Source: Paenibacillus phyllosphaerae
Lineage (GTDB): Bacteria > Bacillota > Bacilli > Paenibacillales > Paenibacillaceae
Length of the DNA stretch: 64,000 bases
Assembly: GCF_014192105.1 (NCBI RefSeq)
Contig: NZ_JACHXK010000012.1
Coordinates: 124,001 to 188,000 of the forward strand
Direction: 5' to 3'
Every line of letters begins with the position of its first letter. Position 1 is the first letter of the stretch. Positions 27,193 to 37,424 of this stretch are shown here, one piece after another. Made by a program: the position numbers and the translations under genes. Below the pieces are notes generated by a model. The model saw nothing but the letters and a program-made list of their open reading frames with translations. It did not search any database and was not told where the DNA came from.

Positions 27193-28520
27193 TGGCAAGC
27201 CGCAAACAGTTGAAGCTTGGCGCGATGCTGCATGGCGTCGGCAGCAGCACTTCGTTATGGAGGCATCCGGAAATTCCGTCCGATGCGAGCGTGAATTTCG
27301 AGGTTTACAAGCGTTGGGTCGAGAAAGCGGAGGCCGGCAAGTTCGATCTGGCTTTCGTCGCCGACGGTCTCTATATCAATGAGAAGTCGATTCCGCATTT
27401 CTTGAACCGCTTCGAGCCGATCACGATCCTTAGCGCCCTGGCCGGCGTCAGCAAGCATATCGGCCTAGTCGGCACGTTGTCGACGTCGTACAGCGAGCCG
27501 TTCACCGTTGCCCGGCAGTTCGGGTCGCTCGATCACATCAGCGGCGGCCGCGCAGGCTGGAACATCGTAACGTCGCCGCTTGAGGGCTCCGCGCTCAATT
27601 TCGGCAAGCAAGAGCATCCGGACCACGATAAGCGCTACCGCATCGCGACGGAATATCTTGAGGTTACGCGCGGCTTGTGGGATTCCTGGGAAGACGACGC
27701 GTTCGTGCGCGACAAAGCTTCCGGCGTCTTCTTCGATCCTGCCAAGCTGCATACGCTGAACCACAAAGGCGAGTTCTTCTCCGTCCAAGGTCCGCTTAAT
27801 ATCGCGCGCTCCAAGCAAGGGCATCCGGTTATTTTCCAAGCGGGAGCATCCGAGGTCGGCAAGGACTACGCGGCTCGGGAAGCGGATGCCGTCTTCACGG
27901 GGCATGAGACGGTCGAAGACGCGATCGCGTTCTATCAGGACGTGAAGAAGCGGGCGGCCGCGTTCGGACGCAATCCGGATCACGTCAAGATTTTCCCTGG
28001 CATCGCGCCGGTGGTCGGCAGTACGGAAGAAGAGGCGGAACGCAAGTACCAAGAGGTCGTCGACTTGGTCTCGGCCGAGAATGCGCTGCTGTATCTGGGC
28101 AGGTTCTTCGAGCACCACGACTTCTCGCAATACGATCTGGATGCGCCGTTCCCTGAGCTGGGCGACCTTGGCCGCAACAGCTTCCAGAGCGGCACGGACA
28201 AGATTAAGGCCGATGCCAAAGCGAAAGGCTTGACGCTGCGCCAAGTGGCGTTATCCGTCGCAACGCCGCGTCCGACCTTCATCGGTACGGCAGAGCAGGT
28301 CGCGGACAAAGTGCAGGAATGGTTCGAGCGAGGCGCGGCTGACGGCTTCATGATCGGCAGCTCGGTACCGCGCGGCTTGGAAGATTTCATCGACCACGTC
28401 GTGCCGATTCTCCAAGCCCGCGGATTGTTCCGCACCGAATACGAAAGCGATACGCTGCGCGGCAATCTCGGGGTGCCGATTCCCGAGAATCGGTATGCCA
28501 AGTCCGCGCAAGAAGCGTAA
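27192..28520 (+). CDS. NtaA/SnaA/DszA-family FMN-dependent monooxygenase, copy 1
   Basis: 442 residues. The family is shown by [19 protein letters not shown], cited for its GAMLHGVG core, FVADGLYIN, a [20 protein letters not shown] segment of which [10 protein letters not shown] is the conserved core, [11 protein letters not shown] and GHPVIFQAG. Relatives open nitrilotriacetate, dibenzothiophene sulfone or, as CmoJ (YtnJ), act in S-alkyl-cysteine breakdown in B. subtilis. They use FMNH2 supplied by a separate reductase, which is not encoded here. It is colinear with, and by eye about two thirds identical to, the protein at 30438. Confidence 0.87.
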   Translation: MASRKQLKLGAMLHGVGSSTSLWRHPEIPSDASVNFEVYKRWVEKAEAGKFDLAFVADGLYINEKSIPHFLNRFEPITILSALAGVSKHIGLVGTLSTSYSEPFTVARQFGSLDHISGGRAGWNIVTSPLEGSALNFGKQEHPDHDKRYRIATEYLEVTRGLWDSWEDDAFVRDKASGVFFDPAKLHTLNHKGEFFSVQGPLNIARSKQGHPVIFQAGASEVGKDYAAREADAVFTGHETVEDAIAFYQDVKKRAAAFGRNPDHVKIFPGIAPVVGSTEEEAERKYQEVVDLVSAENALLYLGRFFEHHDFSQYDLDAPFPELGDLGRNSFQSGTDKIKADAKAKGLTLRQVALSVATPRPTFIGTAEQVADKVQEWFERGAADGFMIGSSVPRGLEDFIDHVVPILQARGLFRTEYESDTLRGNLGVPIPENRYAKSAQEA

Positions 28521-28526
28521 GCGGGC

Positions 28527-29792
28527 ATGGGAACGCATGAGCTGGCGGCTGTTCCCGGCGAGGAAGAGGTTCGCGATGCGCTAGCCGCGATGCTGTCGTA
28601 CGCAGGCACGCTGCATGACGAGCTGGTCGCGCTGCGCAGGGATCTGCATCGGCATCCTGAGCTGCTGTACGAGACCGACCGCACCGCCGCTATCGTTGCG
28701 GGGCTGCTGACGGAATGGGGGCTCGACGTGAATACGCACGTCGGGCCGCATTTCGGTAAAGGCGTCGTGGCTACGCTTCGCGGAGCCCGTTCGGGCAACC
28801 GGACGATCTTGCTGCGCGCCGATATGGACGCGCTTCCGATCACGGAACGTATTGACGAGGACTACGTTTCGACGGTTGAAGGCGTCATGCACGCCTGCGG
28901 CCACGACGCGCATACCGCAATGCTGCTCGGGGCGGCGAAGACGCTGGCTGCGCACCGGGACCAGCTGCCTTACGAAATCCGTTTCGTCTTCCAGCCAGCG
29001 GAGGAAGGGGCATTGCCAAGCCCGCTCGACGGCCGGCTGCTGTCAGGCGGCCGCGATCTGATCGATGGGGGCGTGCTCGATGGCGTCGACCGGTGTTACG
29101 CGCTGCATGTCTGGCCCGAACTGGAAGCGGGGACGGCCGGCATTCATTCGCATTACGCGATGGCGGCTTCGTCGCATTTTCACGTCACCTTGACAGGGAA
29201 GAACGGGCATCATGGGACGCCGCATCTAGCGGTGGACGCCATCCAGATGACGGCAAGCTATATCGCGGCCGTGAACGGGATGATGACGCATGGGATCGAT
29301 CCGAGGGAATCGGCCGTGCTTGCGTTCGGGACCGTGCAAGCGGGAACGGTCATTAATGCGATCGCGGAACAGAGCCGGCTGACCGGAACGTTCCGCGCCT
29401 TCACCAAATCGACCGTCGCCGCGATAACCGCAGGTCTTGCGAGGCACGCCGAAGCCGTCGCGCTGTCCCATGGCGGCTCCTACAGCATTGCGCTGCGGGA
29501 AGGCATTGCCGTCGTGAATGATACGGCGGCGGTTCAAGACGTCATCCGTGCGGGTGCTTCCATTCTGGGACCGGATCACATGCTGAGGTTGGAGACGCCA
29601 AGTCTAGCGGGCGAAGACTTCGGCTGGTATCTGGATCAAGTGCCCGGCGCGTTCATCCTGCTCGGCTGCGGCAACGCGGAGCTGGGGATCACGTCCGGCT
29701 TGCACCAACCGACGTTTAATCTGGATGAGCAAGTTCTTGTTCATGGCACGCGCCTGCTCGTGCAGCTGGCCGTTGATTCATCGATAGCTTAG
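28527..29792 (+). CDS. M20-family amidohydrolase, second copy (YxeP/SndB-like)
   Basis: 421 residues. Same family as the enzyme at 24304 but more distant: RRDLHRHPELLYETDRTA, LLRADMDALPITE, MHACGHDAHTAM (metal Cys/His), QPAEEGALPS and a final LHQPTFNLDE. A GHHGTPH segment stands in the lid where the other copy has SHAAVP. It is probably a deacetylase of N-acetyl amino acids, with a different side-chain range. It lies 6 bases after the monooxygenase with a weak ribosome site, so it depends on translation of the upstream gene. It ends the first operon; a terminator follows at 29807. Confidence 0.83.
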   Translation: MGTHELAAVPGEEEVRDALAAMLSYAGTLHDELVALRRDLHRHPELLYETDRTAAIVAGLLTEWGLDVNTHVGPHFGKGVVATLRGARSGNRTILLRADMDALPITERIDEDYVSTVEGVMHACGHDAHTAMLLGAAKTLAAHRDQLPYEIRFVFQPAEEGALPSPLDGRLLSGGRDLIDGGVLDGVDRCYALHVWPELEAGTAGIHSHYAMAASSHFHVTLTGKNGHHGTPHLAVDAIQMTASYIAAVNGMMTHGIDPRESAVLAFGTVQAGTVINAIAEQSRLTGTFRAFTKSTVAAITAGLARHAEAVALSHGGSYSIALREGIAVVNDTAAVQDVIRAGASILGPDHMLRLETPSLAGEDFGWYLDQVPGAFILLGCGNAELGITSGLHQPTFNLDEQVLVHGTRLLVQLAVDSSIA

Positions 29793-29806
29793 TCTCAAGA
29801 TATAGG

Positions 29807-29847
29807 CACCGATTGCAGGAGAACAGACCTGATAATCGGTGTTTTTT
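29807..29847 (+). terminator. Terminator of the first sulfur operon
   Basis: CACCGATT (29807-29814) pairs with AATCGGTG (29834-29841), followed by a run of six T. It ends the unit that began near 19510. Confidence 0.75.
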
Positions 29848-30365
29848 GTGGTTTGAAATTTTTGTGGTTTGAAAATTATGCACACCACGGAAGAGATCTA
29901 TGGATAAAAGTAAAGCGTGTCCGCATGAGGATTGGGATGCCCCCCGGTGGGGAGCACACCAATTCTATTGCGGACTTCAGCGAGGAATAGCTGGAAGCAT
30001 GCATTAAGGCTGCAAATACAGGTCTGCTCCATAAAGCAAACCGTGGCGAACGAAGCTCGAATAAGAAGCTTTGTCCCAGCGAATTGGTTTGCAAGTCACT
30101 CGCAAACCATTCCGCTGGGACAAAAGCGGGCCAACGTCGAAAGGACACATCGAAGACGGCCGCGTCACGAGCCACGCCAATTCCGGGTGTCAAGAGGGCC
30201 GAGGCTACAAGTTTTCCAACGGAAAACTCGCTTCGGAAGCATAAGCTTGCATCCCCTCCGTTGGAGGGGTGGGGGAGGCGAAAAAGGCATCGATAGAACC
30301 TGACTAACTGCCTATAGAAGACATTAATAGGTCATTGTGCGGCTGGATGCCGAGGTGATACATTG
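29848..30365. repeat. Non-coding structured block, possibly an intergenic repeat element
   Basis: About 500 bases with no convincing gene; the short frames on both strands look spurious. It contains a strong hairpin (30070-30092 with 30102-30124, 12 + 8 paired bases around a 3-base internal loop) ending in CGCTGGGACAAA. It also has a CCCCTCC/GGAGGGG palindrome near 30253-30271. The style is like repeated intergenic elements of Paenibacillus, but only one copy is in the window. Confidence 0.45.
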
Positions 30366-30376
30366 TTACCAAGCTT

Positions 30377-30401
30377 AATTCCTATTAAACAGGTAGGATA
30401 A
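30377..30401 (+). promoter_or_regulatory. Inverted-repeat operator of the second sulfur operon
   Basis: AATTCCTA-N9-TAGGATAA. The left arm and spacer are the same as in the site at 19475, and both share TTAATTC.TA.TAA. It lies 37 bases before ATG 30438, where a promoter is expected. Confidence 0.55.
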
Positions 30402-30437
30402 ATAAACAACAAATAATCGAGTTGAGGTGGAGAGAAT

Positions 30438-31778
30438 ATGGGGAACATTCGTCAGCTTAAATTAGGAACGGTCATCCATGGCGTGGGAGGCAGCACATCG
30501 GGCTGGAGACACCCGGATATGCCATCGGACGCAAGCGTCAATCTGGAATTCTATAAGCAGCAGGCCCAGAAAGCGGAGGAAGGCAAGTTCGACTTCGTAT
30601 TCATCGCTGACGGCCTCTTCATAAATGAGAAATCGATTCCGCACTTCCTGAATCGTTTCGAACCGATTACGATCCTGTCGGCGCTCGGCGCCGTGACGAA
30701 GCGGATCGGACTCGTCGGCACATTATCCACCTCCTATAGCGAACCGTTCACCGTGGCGCGCCAATTCGCCTCGATCGATCATATTAGCGGCGGCCGCGCA
30801 GGCTGGAATGTGGTCACCTCGCCGCTGGAGGGCAGCGCCCTCAACTTCGGCGGCAAAGCGCATCCGTCGCATCCGGACCGTTACCGCATCGCGGAAGAAT
30901 ACTTGGAAGTGGCCAAAGGGTTGTGGGATTCATGGGAGGACGACGCGTTCGTGTGCGATAAGGAGAGCGGCGTGTTCTTCGACCCGCTGAAGCTGCACAG
31001 GCTCGATCATAAAGGCGAGTTCTTCTCGGTTCAAGGACCGCTCAATATTGCCCGTTCGAAGCAAGGGCAGCCGGTCGTCTTCCAAGCCGGTTCATCGGAC
31101 AGCGGACGCTCGCTAGCGGCGAAGACGGCAGACGCGGTGTTCACGGGGCCGGAATCGATCGAAGAAGCGAAGGAGTTCTACAAGGACGTCAAGCAGCGCA
31201 TCGCGCAGAACGGCCGCAATCCGGAGCATACGCTGATCTTCCCGGGAATCGGTACGATTATCGGCCGCACGCAGGAGGAAGCGGAGGCGAAGTATCAGGA
31301 GATCGCCAGCCTCGTCACGATCGACAAAGCGCTGGATCACTTGGGCCGTTTCTTCGAGCATCACGATTTCTCGCAATATCCGCTAGACGAGGCGTTCCCG
31401 GACCTGGGCGACTTCGGATCGAACAGCTTCCGCAGCACGACGGACCGGATCAAACACAGAGCCAAGGAGCACAATCTTACGCTGCGTCAGGTTGCCCTGC
31501 AAGCGGCGACGCCGCGCTCGGTCTTCATCGGGACGCCGGAGCGGATCGCGGATCTGCTGCAGCAATGGTTCGAGGAAGAGGCAGCCGACGGTTTCATCGT
31601 AGGGGCGGCTTATCCGGGGGCATTGGATGAATTCGTGGACAGCGTCGTACCGATCTTGCAGGCGCGCGGTCTGTACCGGGACGATTACGAGGCTGACACG
31701 CTGCGCGGCAATCTCGGCATTCCGGTTCCCGAGAACCGTTACTCGGCTCGCAAGTCTGCCAGCGCTGGCGTGAACTAG
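30438..31778 (+). CDS. NtaA/SnaA/DszA-family FMN-dependent monooxygenase, copy 2
   Basis: 446 residues. The same family and the same signature segments as the protein at 27192 ([47 protein letters not shown]), colinear without evident gaps. Substitutions cluster in the 215-300 and 385-405 regions, suggesting different substrates after duplication. It begins a second operon with its own operator and a GAGGTGGAG ribosome site, and is followed by a peptide-type ABC importer. It may act on the compound that importer brings in. Confidence 0.87.
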   Translation: MGNIRQLKLGTVIHGVGGSTSGWRHPDMPSDASVNLEFYKQQAQKAEEGKFDFVFIADGLFINEKSIPHFLNRFEPITILSALGAVTKRIGLVGTLSTSYSEPFTVARQFASIDHISGGRAGWNVVTSPLEGSALNFGGKAHPSHPDRYRIAEEYLEVAKGLWDSWEDDAFVCDKESGVFFDPLKLHRLDHKGEFFSVQGPLNIARSKQGQPVVFQAGSSDSGRSLAAKTADAVFTGPESIEEAKEFYKDVKQRIAQNGRNPEHTLIFPGIGTIIGRTQEEAEAKYQEIASLVTIDKALDHLGRFFEHHDFSQYPLDEAFPDLGDFGSNSFRSTTDRIKHRAKEHNLTLRQVALQAATPRSVFIGTPERIADLLQQWFEEEAADGFIVGAAYPGALDEFVDSVVPILQARGLYRDDYEADTLRGNLGIPVPENRYSARKSASAGVN

Positions 31779-31797
31779 TAGAAGAGGAGGCTCGTCC

Positions 31798-33489
31798 ATG
31801 AAGAATCGATATTCTTTCCGGCGAACAGCGACCGTGCTGATCGCCCTCGCGCTTGCACTATCGGCATGCGCGACGAATAACACAGCCAATAACACATCTA
31901 ATAACGCAGCTGCTAACACTGGCTCCGGCGCTGCTGCAGCGGGGGATACGAAGGAAACTGCCGCTGACGATACAGCGGCTGCGCAAGGCGGCGAACTCAG
32001 CTATGCGCTGGCAACCTCGCCGGATTCGCTTGATCCCCATCGCAGCGGCTTGGCCGTAGCCGTTCGCGTCATCCGCACGATCTACGACTCGCTCGTCGTA
32101 CAGCTGCCGGACAATTCAATCAAGCCGTGGCTTGCGACATCCTGGACCGTATCCGAAGACGGCAAGAGCTACACGTTCAAGCTGCGCGAGGACGTGAAGT
32201 TCCACGACGGCACGCCGTTCAACGCGGAGGCGGTCAAGTATAACTTCGACCGGATCCTGGATTCGGCTACGAAAGCAGCTAACGCCGCGGCGCTGCTCGC
32301 GCCTTACCAATCGTCCGAAGTCATCGACGAATACACGGTCAAGTTGAACTTGGCTACGCCGTCGCGCGCTTTCCTCGGCAATCTCAGCCAAGCGCTGCTC
32401 GGCATCGTGTCGCCGACAGCAGCCAAGAAGGACGGCGACCAATTCGGCCAGCATCCGGTCGGAACCGGGCCTTATAAGTTCGTGAGCTGGCAAGAGAACG
32501 CCGAGATTAAAGTCGCCCGCAACGAGAGCTATGCATGGGCGCCGGAGATCGTGAAGAACACGGGCGCTCCGTACTTGGACGGCATCGCGTTCAAGATCGT
32601 GCCGGAAGAGGCGACGCGGATCGGCAGCGTGCAGAGCGGCCAAGTGCTGGCAGGGGAGACCGTGCCGCCGCAGAATATCGTCGCCCTCAAGAGCGACCCG
32701 AACTTCCAGCTGCTCTCGGCTAACACGGTCGGATTGCCATACACGCTCTTCTTCAATCTCGAGCGCGCGCCGTGGAACGACGCCAAAGCCCGCCAGGCGG
32801 TCAAATACGCCGTCGATGTGGATGCGATCGTGAAGACGTTATACCTGGGCACCTATGACCGCGCATGGTCGCCGCTTACGCCCGGCACATTCGGTTACGA
32901 CGCAACGCTTGAGAACAGCGTGAAACCCGATATCGAGAAGGCGAATGCGCTGCTCGACGAGCTGGGCTGGACCAAGGGCGCGGACGGCATTCGCGAGAAG
33001 GACGGCAAGAAGCTGACCTTGCAATACGTCGACGCGACGCCGAACCGCGAGAAGCGCAACGATATCGCGGTGATCATCCAGCAGCAGCTAAAGGCCATCG
33101 GAATCGCGGTCAACGTCGAGATTACGAAAGATGTGCGTACGGTCGTCTTCACGAATGGCGCGTACGATCTCTACGGCAACAGCCAGGTGAACTCGGACCC
33201 GAACGCGCTCTACGCGTTCTACCATACGTACGATCCGAAGGGAAGAGCGTCCCTGTCCCGCTTGTCGGATCCGGCCATCGATAAGCTGCTCGAGCAAGGA
33301 TTGGTCGAACCAGATGATACGAAGCGGGCGGAGATCTACAAGGAAATCCAGCATTACATCGTCGATCAGGCGATCGTGCTTCCGATCTACGTCTTCCCCT
33401 ATACGGTAGCGGCAGCCAAATCGGTGGAAGGAATCGTGTTCGATTCGCTCGGCTATCCGCTGTTCAACGATGCGACGGTTAAACCTTAA
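31798..33489 (+). CDS. Dpp/Opp-type ABC transporter, substrate-binding lipoprotein
   Basis: 563 residues. A lipoprotein signal with lipobox LSAC is followed by an Asn/Ala-rich linker and a family 5 extracellular solute-binding domain: LATSPDSLDPHRSG, LREDVKFHDGTPFNAEAVKYN (core FHDGTPFNAEAVKY), then GTGPYKFVSW and LNLATPSRAFL. Such proteins bind peptides, glutathione, nickel or opines. In a sulfur operon a cysteine-containing peptide, glutathione derivative or S-conjugate is likely. GAGGAGG precedes ATG 31798. The two permeases and a fused ATPase follow. Confidence 0.88.
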   Translation: MKNRYSFRRTATVLIALALALSACATNNTANNTSNNAAANTGSGAAAAGDTKETAADDTAAAQGGELSYALATSPDSLDPHRSGLAVAVRVIRTIYDSLVVQLPDNSIKPWLATSWTVSEDGKSYTFKLREDVKFHDGTPFNAEAVKYNFDRILDSATKAANAAALLAPYQSSEVIDEYTVKLNLATPSRAFLGNLSQALLGIVSPTAAKKDGDQFGQHPVGTGPYKFVSWQENAEIKVARNESYAWAPEIVKNTGAPYLDGIAFKIVPEEATRIGSVQSGQVLAGETVPPQNIVALKSDPNFQLLSANTVGLPYTLFFNLERAPWNDAKARQAVKYAVDVDAIVKTLYLGTYDRAWSPLTPGTFGYDATLENSVKPDIEKANALLDELGWTKGADGIREKDGKKLTLQYVDATPNREKRNDIAVIIQQQLKAIGIAVNVEITKDVRTVVFTNGAYDLYGNSQVNSDPNALYAFYHTYDPKGRASLSRLSDPAIDKLLEQGLVEPDDTKRAEIYKEIQHYIVDQAIVLPIYVFPYTVAAAKSVEGIVFDSLGYPLFNDATVKP

Positions 33490-33517
33490 ATCGACTAGGA
33501 GAGAGGAGGATTAGGGC

Positions 33518-34444
33518 ATGGCACGGTTATTGGCAGGTCGCGTTCTCTCTTCCGCCTTGGTCATTCTCGGTTCATTGGTGTTGGTCTTCGCGATCCTCTA
33601 CGTGCTGCCGGGCGATCCGACGGACACGATTCTCGATCCGGCGGTGGCAACGCCCGAGATGGTGGCTAACTTAAGGGCGCAGCTGGGCGTGGATCAGCCC
33701 TTCCACATTCAATTCATCCGTTATTTCGAGAAGATGATCCAGGGGGATTTCGGCCAATCGTTAGTCACTTCTGAGCCCGTCCTGGATAAAATCGTGGAGC
33801 ACTTCCCCGCAACGATCGCGCTAACCGTTGCCAGCTCGCTCGTATCCGTCACCGTCGGCCTCGTCCTCGGCGTGCTGTCGGCCGTCCATCGCAATCGGCT
33901 GATCGACATCGTCGCCCGCATCATTGGCTTGTTCGGCATCTCCATGCCGACGTTCTGGTCCGGCATCCTGCTGATCGTCTTGTTCAGCCTTCAGCTCGGC
34001 TGGTTCCCCGCGATGGGCTCGAATGGCTGGCGCACCCTCGTACTGCCCGCGATCACGCTCGGCATTGTCGGCGCGGGCTTCATCGTCCGCATGGTTCGTT
34101 CGAGCATGCTCGACATCATCGACGAGCAATTCATCGTTACGCTGCGGTCCAAGGGACTGACCGAACGCGCGATCATGTATCGTCATGCGCTGCGCAACGC
34201 GCTTATACCGGCGGTGACGATGATCGGCATGATCGTAGGCGAAATGCTGGCCGGCACCGTCGTCATCGAGACGGTGTTCTCCCGGCAAGGCATCGGCCGG
34301 ATCATTTCCGACGCGCTGATGGCGAAGGACCTGCCCGTCGTGCAGGGCGTAATTTTCTTCTCGGCCATCGTCTACGTCGCCGTCAATTTGCTCGTCGATC
34401 TGTCCTACTCGGTCATTGATCCGAGAGTCAGACGCTCTACATGA
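33518..34444 (+). CDS. Dpp/Opp-type ABC permease (DppB-like)
   Basis: 308 residues with six hydrophobic segments. An N-terminal segment with YVLPGDPTD is typical of DppB/GsiC. The EAA-type loop reads FIVTLRSKGLTERAIMYRHA, and GEMLAGTVVIETVFSRQGIG lies near the end. It forms the channel with the next permease. GGAGG precedes ATG 33518. Confidence 0.9.
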   Translation: MARLLAGRVLSSALVILGSLVLVFAILYVLPGDPTDTILDPAVATPEMVANLRAQLGVDQPFHIQFIRYFEKMIQGDFGQSLVTSEPVLDKIVEHFPATIALTVASSLVSVTVGLVLGVLSAVHRNRLIDIVARIIGLFGISMPTFWSGILLIVLFSLQLGWFPAMGSNGWRTLVLPAITLGIVGAGFIVRMVRSSMLDIIDEQFIVTLRSKGLTERAIMYRHALRNALIPAVTMIGMIVGEMLAGTVVIETVFSRQGIGRIISDALMAKDLPVVQGVIFFSAIVYVAVNLLVDLSYSVIDPRVRRST

Positions 34445-34462
34445 GAAGGGAGTTGAATCGTC

Positions 34463-35362
34463 ATGCGGGAAGCGATCACCGCAAAAGCGGTTTGGCGTGA
34501 GCGCGGCCGGCGGCAGCTGGCTTCGCTTCGCTTCCGGCGCATAGCGGCAGCCGACGCGCTGCTCGTCCTCGCCGGCGCGGTCGTGCTCCTCATTATCGCC
34601 TGCGCGATCGTGCCAGGGTGGATCGCGCCTTATGCCCCGACAGAGATGCTCACGGATAACATCTTGAAGCCGCCGAGCACGGATCACTTATTCGGCACGG
34701 ATTATTTCGGCCGGGATATCTTCAGCGTCGTCGTGCACGGCAGCCGGGATTCGCTGTTCATCGGCTTCGCCTCGGTGCTGATCGGTGGGCTGGCCGGCGG
34801 AATCATCGGCGCGGTATCCGGCTACGTCGGGGGGATTGCGGATACGATCCTCATGCGGTGCAACGACATCTTGATGACGATTCCCGGCATCTTGCTCGCG
34901 CTTGCCATCGCCGGCGCGCTCGGTCCGGGCATGTTCAACATCGTGCTCGCGGTCGCCGTCGCCTCGATCCCCGGCTATGCCCGCGTCATGCGCGCGCAGA
35001 TCATCAGCATTAAGAGCCGGACCTTCATCGCGGCTTCGTCTTCCATGGGCGCGTCGCCGATGCATATTTTCTGGCGGCACGTCCTGCCCAATGCATTGTC
35101 GCCGTTGCTCGTTATGGCGACGATCGGAATCGGGACATCGATCCTGACCGGATCGGGGCTAAGCTTCCTTGGACTGGGGCTTCTGCGCGAAGTGCCTGAT
35201 TGGGGAACGCTCTTGTCGCAGGGCCGGGGCTATCTGACGGTTGCCTGGTGGATGTGCACCTTCCCGGGCCTAGCGATTACGCTGTTCGTCCTTGCCGTCA
35301 ATATCATCGGGGACCGGCTGCGGGACGATATGGATCCGAAGAAACGCCGCGTGCGCGGATAA
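34463..35362 (+). CDS. Dpp/Opp-type ABC permease (DppC-like)
   Basis: 299 residues. A DppC-like N-terminal helix is followed by [13 protein letters not shown], the hallmark of this permease group, then five more hydrophobic segments and the loop [20 protein letters not shown]. It lies 18 bases after the first permease with a GGGAG ribosome site. Together they should import the ligand of the lipoprotein encoded at 31798. Confidence 0.9.
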   Translation: MREAITAKAVWRERGRRQLASLRFRRIAAADALLVLAGAVVLLIIACAIVPGWIAPYAPTEMLTDNILKPPSTDHLFGTDYFGRDIFSVVVHGSRDSLFIGFASVLIGGLAGGIIGAVSGYVGGIADTILMRCNDILMTIPGILLALAIAGALGPGMFNIVLAVAVASIPGYARVMRAQIISIKSRTFIAASSSMGASPMHIFWRHVLPNALSPLLVMATIGIGTSILTGSGLSFLGLGLLREVPDWGTLLSQGRGYLTVAWWMCTFPGLAITLFVLAVNIIGDRLRDDMDPKKRRVRG

Positions 35363-35379
35363 CAGAAGGGGGAACGACA

Positions 35380-37395
35380 ATGAATCCGTTGCTCGACATA
35401 CGCCGGCTATCGGTTGAATTCCAGACGAAGCACGGCAGCTTACAGACGATTGCCGACGTGACCTTCGATATCCAGCCAGGCGAGACGGTCTGCCTGGTCG
35501 GCGAATCCGGCAGCGGCAAGACCGTCACTTCCAAAGCGATCCTAAGGCTGATCGATCATGAACGGGGGAGAATCTCGGGCGGCGCCATCGAGCTGGCTGG
35601 CCGGGATCTGGCGAAGCTTCCCGAATCGGAGCTGCGCGGTATCCGAGGCAAGAAAGCGGCGATGGTCTTCCAGGAGCCGATGGCCGCGTTCGATCCCGTC
35701 TTCACGATCGGCCAGCAAATCGTCGAGACGCTGCGCCGCCATGAGCGGATCTCGCAGCGTGACGCATGGCGCCGAGGCATCGAGCTGCTGGAGCGGGTCG
35801 GCATACCTGAGCCCGCCATTCGCATGAAGCAATATCCCGGCGAGTTGTCCGGGGGCATGCTGCAGCGGGCGATGATCGCCATGGCGCTCTCCTGCAGGCC
35901 GGAGCTGCTCATCGCCGATGAGCCGACGACCGCGCTTGACGTAACGATTCAAGCGCAAATACTGCAGCTGCTGCAGGAGTTGCAGGATGAATACAAGATG
36001 GCGATCCTGCTCATTACCCACGATCTCGGCATAGCCGCAGAGGTTGCTGACCGCGTCGTCGTCATGTACGCAGGGCGGATCGTCGAGCAAGGACCGACCG
36101 CGGAGCTGTTCGAGCAGCCCCAGCATCCTTACACGAAGGGCTTATTGAAGTCGATCGCGCCGCTGACCAGCGTTCGCGGTTCCCGGCTCTACTCGATTCC
36201 CGGCTCGATCCCTTCGCTTGCGGCGCTGCCTAGCGGATGCGTGTTCCATCCGCGCTGCCCGCAGGCTACGGAGCGGTGCCGTTCCGAAGCGCCGGCGCTT
36301 ACGCGCAGCGCGGATAGGGAAGTCGCCTGCTGGCATGCGGAGCAATCCGCATCCGCACACTTCCCCGCAATCGCGGATCTGCATGTGGACGAACCGGCTC
36401 CCGAGCCGGCGGAACGGTCGGAGGAGCGGAGCAATATCGCTTTATTCGAAGCGGAACATGTACATAAATACTATCCGGTTGCCAAACAAGGGCTTCTCGG
36501 GCCGCGAACGTTCATACGCGCGGTCGACGATGTCTCGTTCACGATCCGCCGCCATGAAACGTTCGGTCTCGTCGGCGAATCGGGCAGCGGCAAATCGACC
36601 CTCGGCCGGGTGCTGCTCCAACTGGAACAAGCGACCTCCGGCCGCATCCGCTTCCAAGGTCAGACGCTGACCGAAGTGGAGGGGGCGGCCTTACGCAGGC
36701 TGAGGCGGGAAATGCAGGTCATCTTCCAGGATCCGTACAGTTCGCTTAATCCGAGATGGACCGCGGGCGACAGCATTGCCGAACCGCTTAGAATCCATAG
36801 CGGCATCACGGCGAATGAACGGGAGGAACGGGCGGCGGAGCTGCTTAGGCTGGTGGGGCTCGACCCGGCGCACCTGGGCAAATACCCGCACGAGTTCTCA
36901 GGCGGACAGCGCCAGCGGATCGGCATTGCCCGGGCAATCGCGCTTGAGCCGTCGTTCATTCTCGCGGATGAAGCCGTATCGGCGCTTGATGTATCCGTGC
37001 AGGCGCAGGTCGTGAATCTGCTGCAGGATCTGCAAGAGAAGCTTGGGCTTACGTATCTCTTCATCGCGCATGGCCTTCAGGTCGTGCGGCATATCTCGGA
37101 CCGGATTGGCGTCATGTACTTAGGCAAGCTGGTCGAGGTTGCGCCGAGCGACGAGCTGTTCCGGCATCCCGCGCACCCCTATACGAGACTGCTGATCGAT
37201 TCGATTCCAAGACAGCAGTCCGGCGGCCGGGCGACTGCCGGCATCAAGGGCGAGATTCCTTCGCCGGCCAACCCGCCGAGCGGCTGCCGGTTCCATACCC
37301 GCTGCCCGCTGGCAACGGCCAAATGCAAGGAAGAGCAGCCTGAGCTTCGGCAGCTTGGCGCCGACCATCTTGCGGCATGCCATTATCCGCTTTGA
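35380..37395 (+). CDS. Fused DppD-DppF ABC ATPase (two nucleotide-binding domains)
   Basis: 671 residues from ATG 35380 (GGGGGA upstream); the open frame begins at 35200 inside the permease gene, without homology. The first domain (~1-325) has [36 protein letters not shown] and the HPY-type extension with [10 protein letters not shown]. The second (~350-671) has [37 protein letters not shown] and [10 protein letters not shown]. Walker B of the second half ends DEAVSALD instead of the usual DEPTSALD, but the catalytic Glu is kept. Separate genes encode these in most peptide importers; here one polypeptide serves both sites. Confidence 0.92.
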   Translation: MNPLLDIRRLSVEFQTKHGSLQTIADVTFDIQPGETVCLVGESGSGKTVTSKAILRLIDHERGRISGGAIELAGRDLAKLPESELRGIRGKKAAMVFQEPMAAFDPVFTIGQQIVETLRRHERISQRDAWRRGIELLERVGIPEPAIRMKQYPGELSGGMLQRAMIAMALSCRPELLIADEPTTALDVTIQAQILQLLQELQDEYKMAILLITHDLGIAAEVADRVVVMYAGRIVEQGPTAELFEQPQHPYTKGLLKSIAPLTSVRGSRLYSIPGSIPSLAALPSGCVFHPRCPQATERCRSEAPALTRSADREVACWHAEQSASAHFPAIADLHVDEPAPEPAERSEERSNIALFEAEHVHKYYPVAKQGLLGPRTFIRAVDDVSFTIRRHETFGLVGESGSGKSTLGRVLLQLEQATSGRIRFQGQTLTEVEGAALRRLRREMQVIFQDPYSSLNPRWTAGDSIAEPLRIHSGITANEREERAAELLRLVGLDPAHLGKYPHEFSGGQRQRIGIARAIALEPSFILADEAVSALDVSVQAQVVNLLQDLQEKLGLTYLFIAHGLQVVRHISDRIGVMYLGKLVEVAPSDELFRHPAHPYTRLLIDSIPRQQSGGRATAGIKGEIPSPANPPSGCRFHTRCPLATAKCKEEQPELRQLGADHLAACHYPL

Positions 37396-37424
37396 TTCCA
37401 TAAACCCCACGAGGAGGTGCTGGC

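Noticed and set aside
29876-30303. Overlapping short frames on both strands in the gap between the sulfur operons
   Set aside because: No ribosome sites, low-complexity Arg/Ser-rich translations and strong hairpins in the DNA; treated as non-coding.
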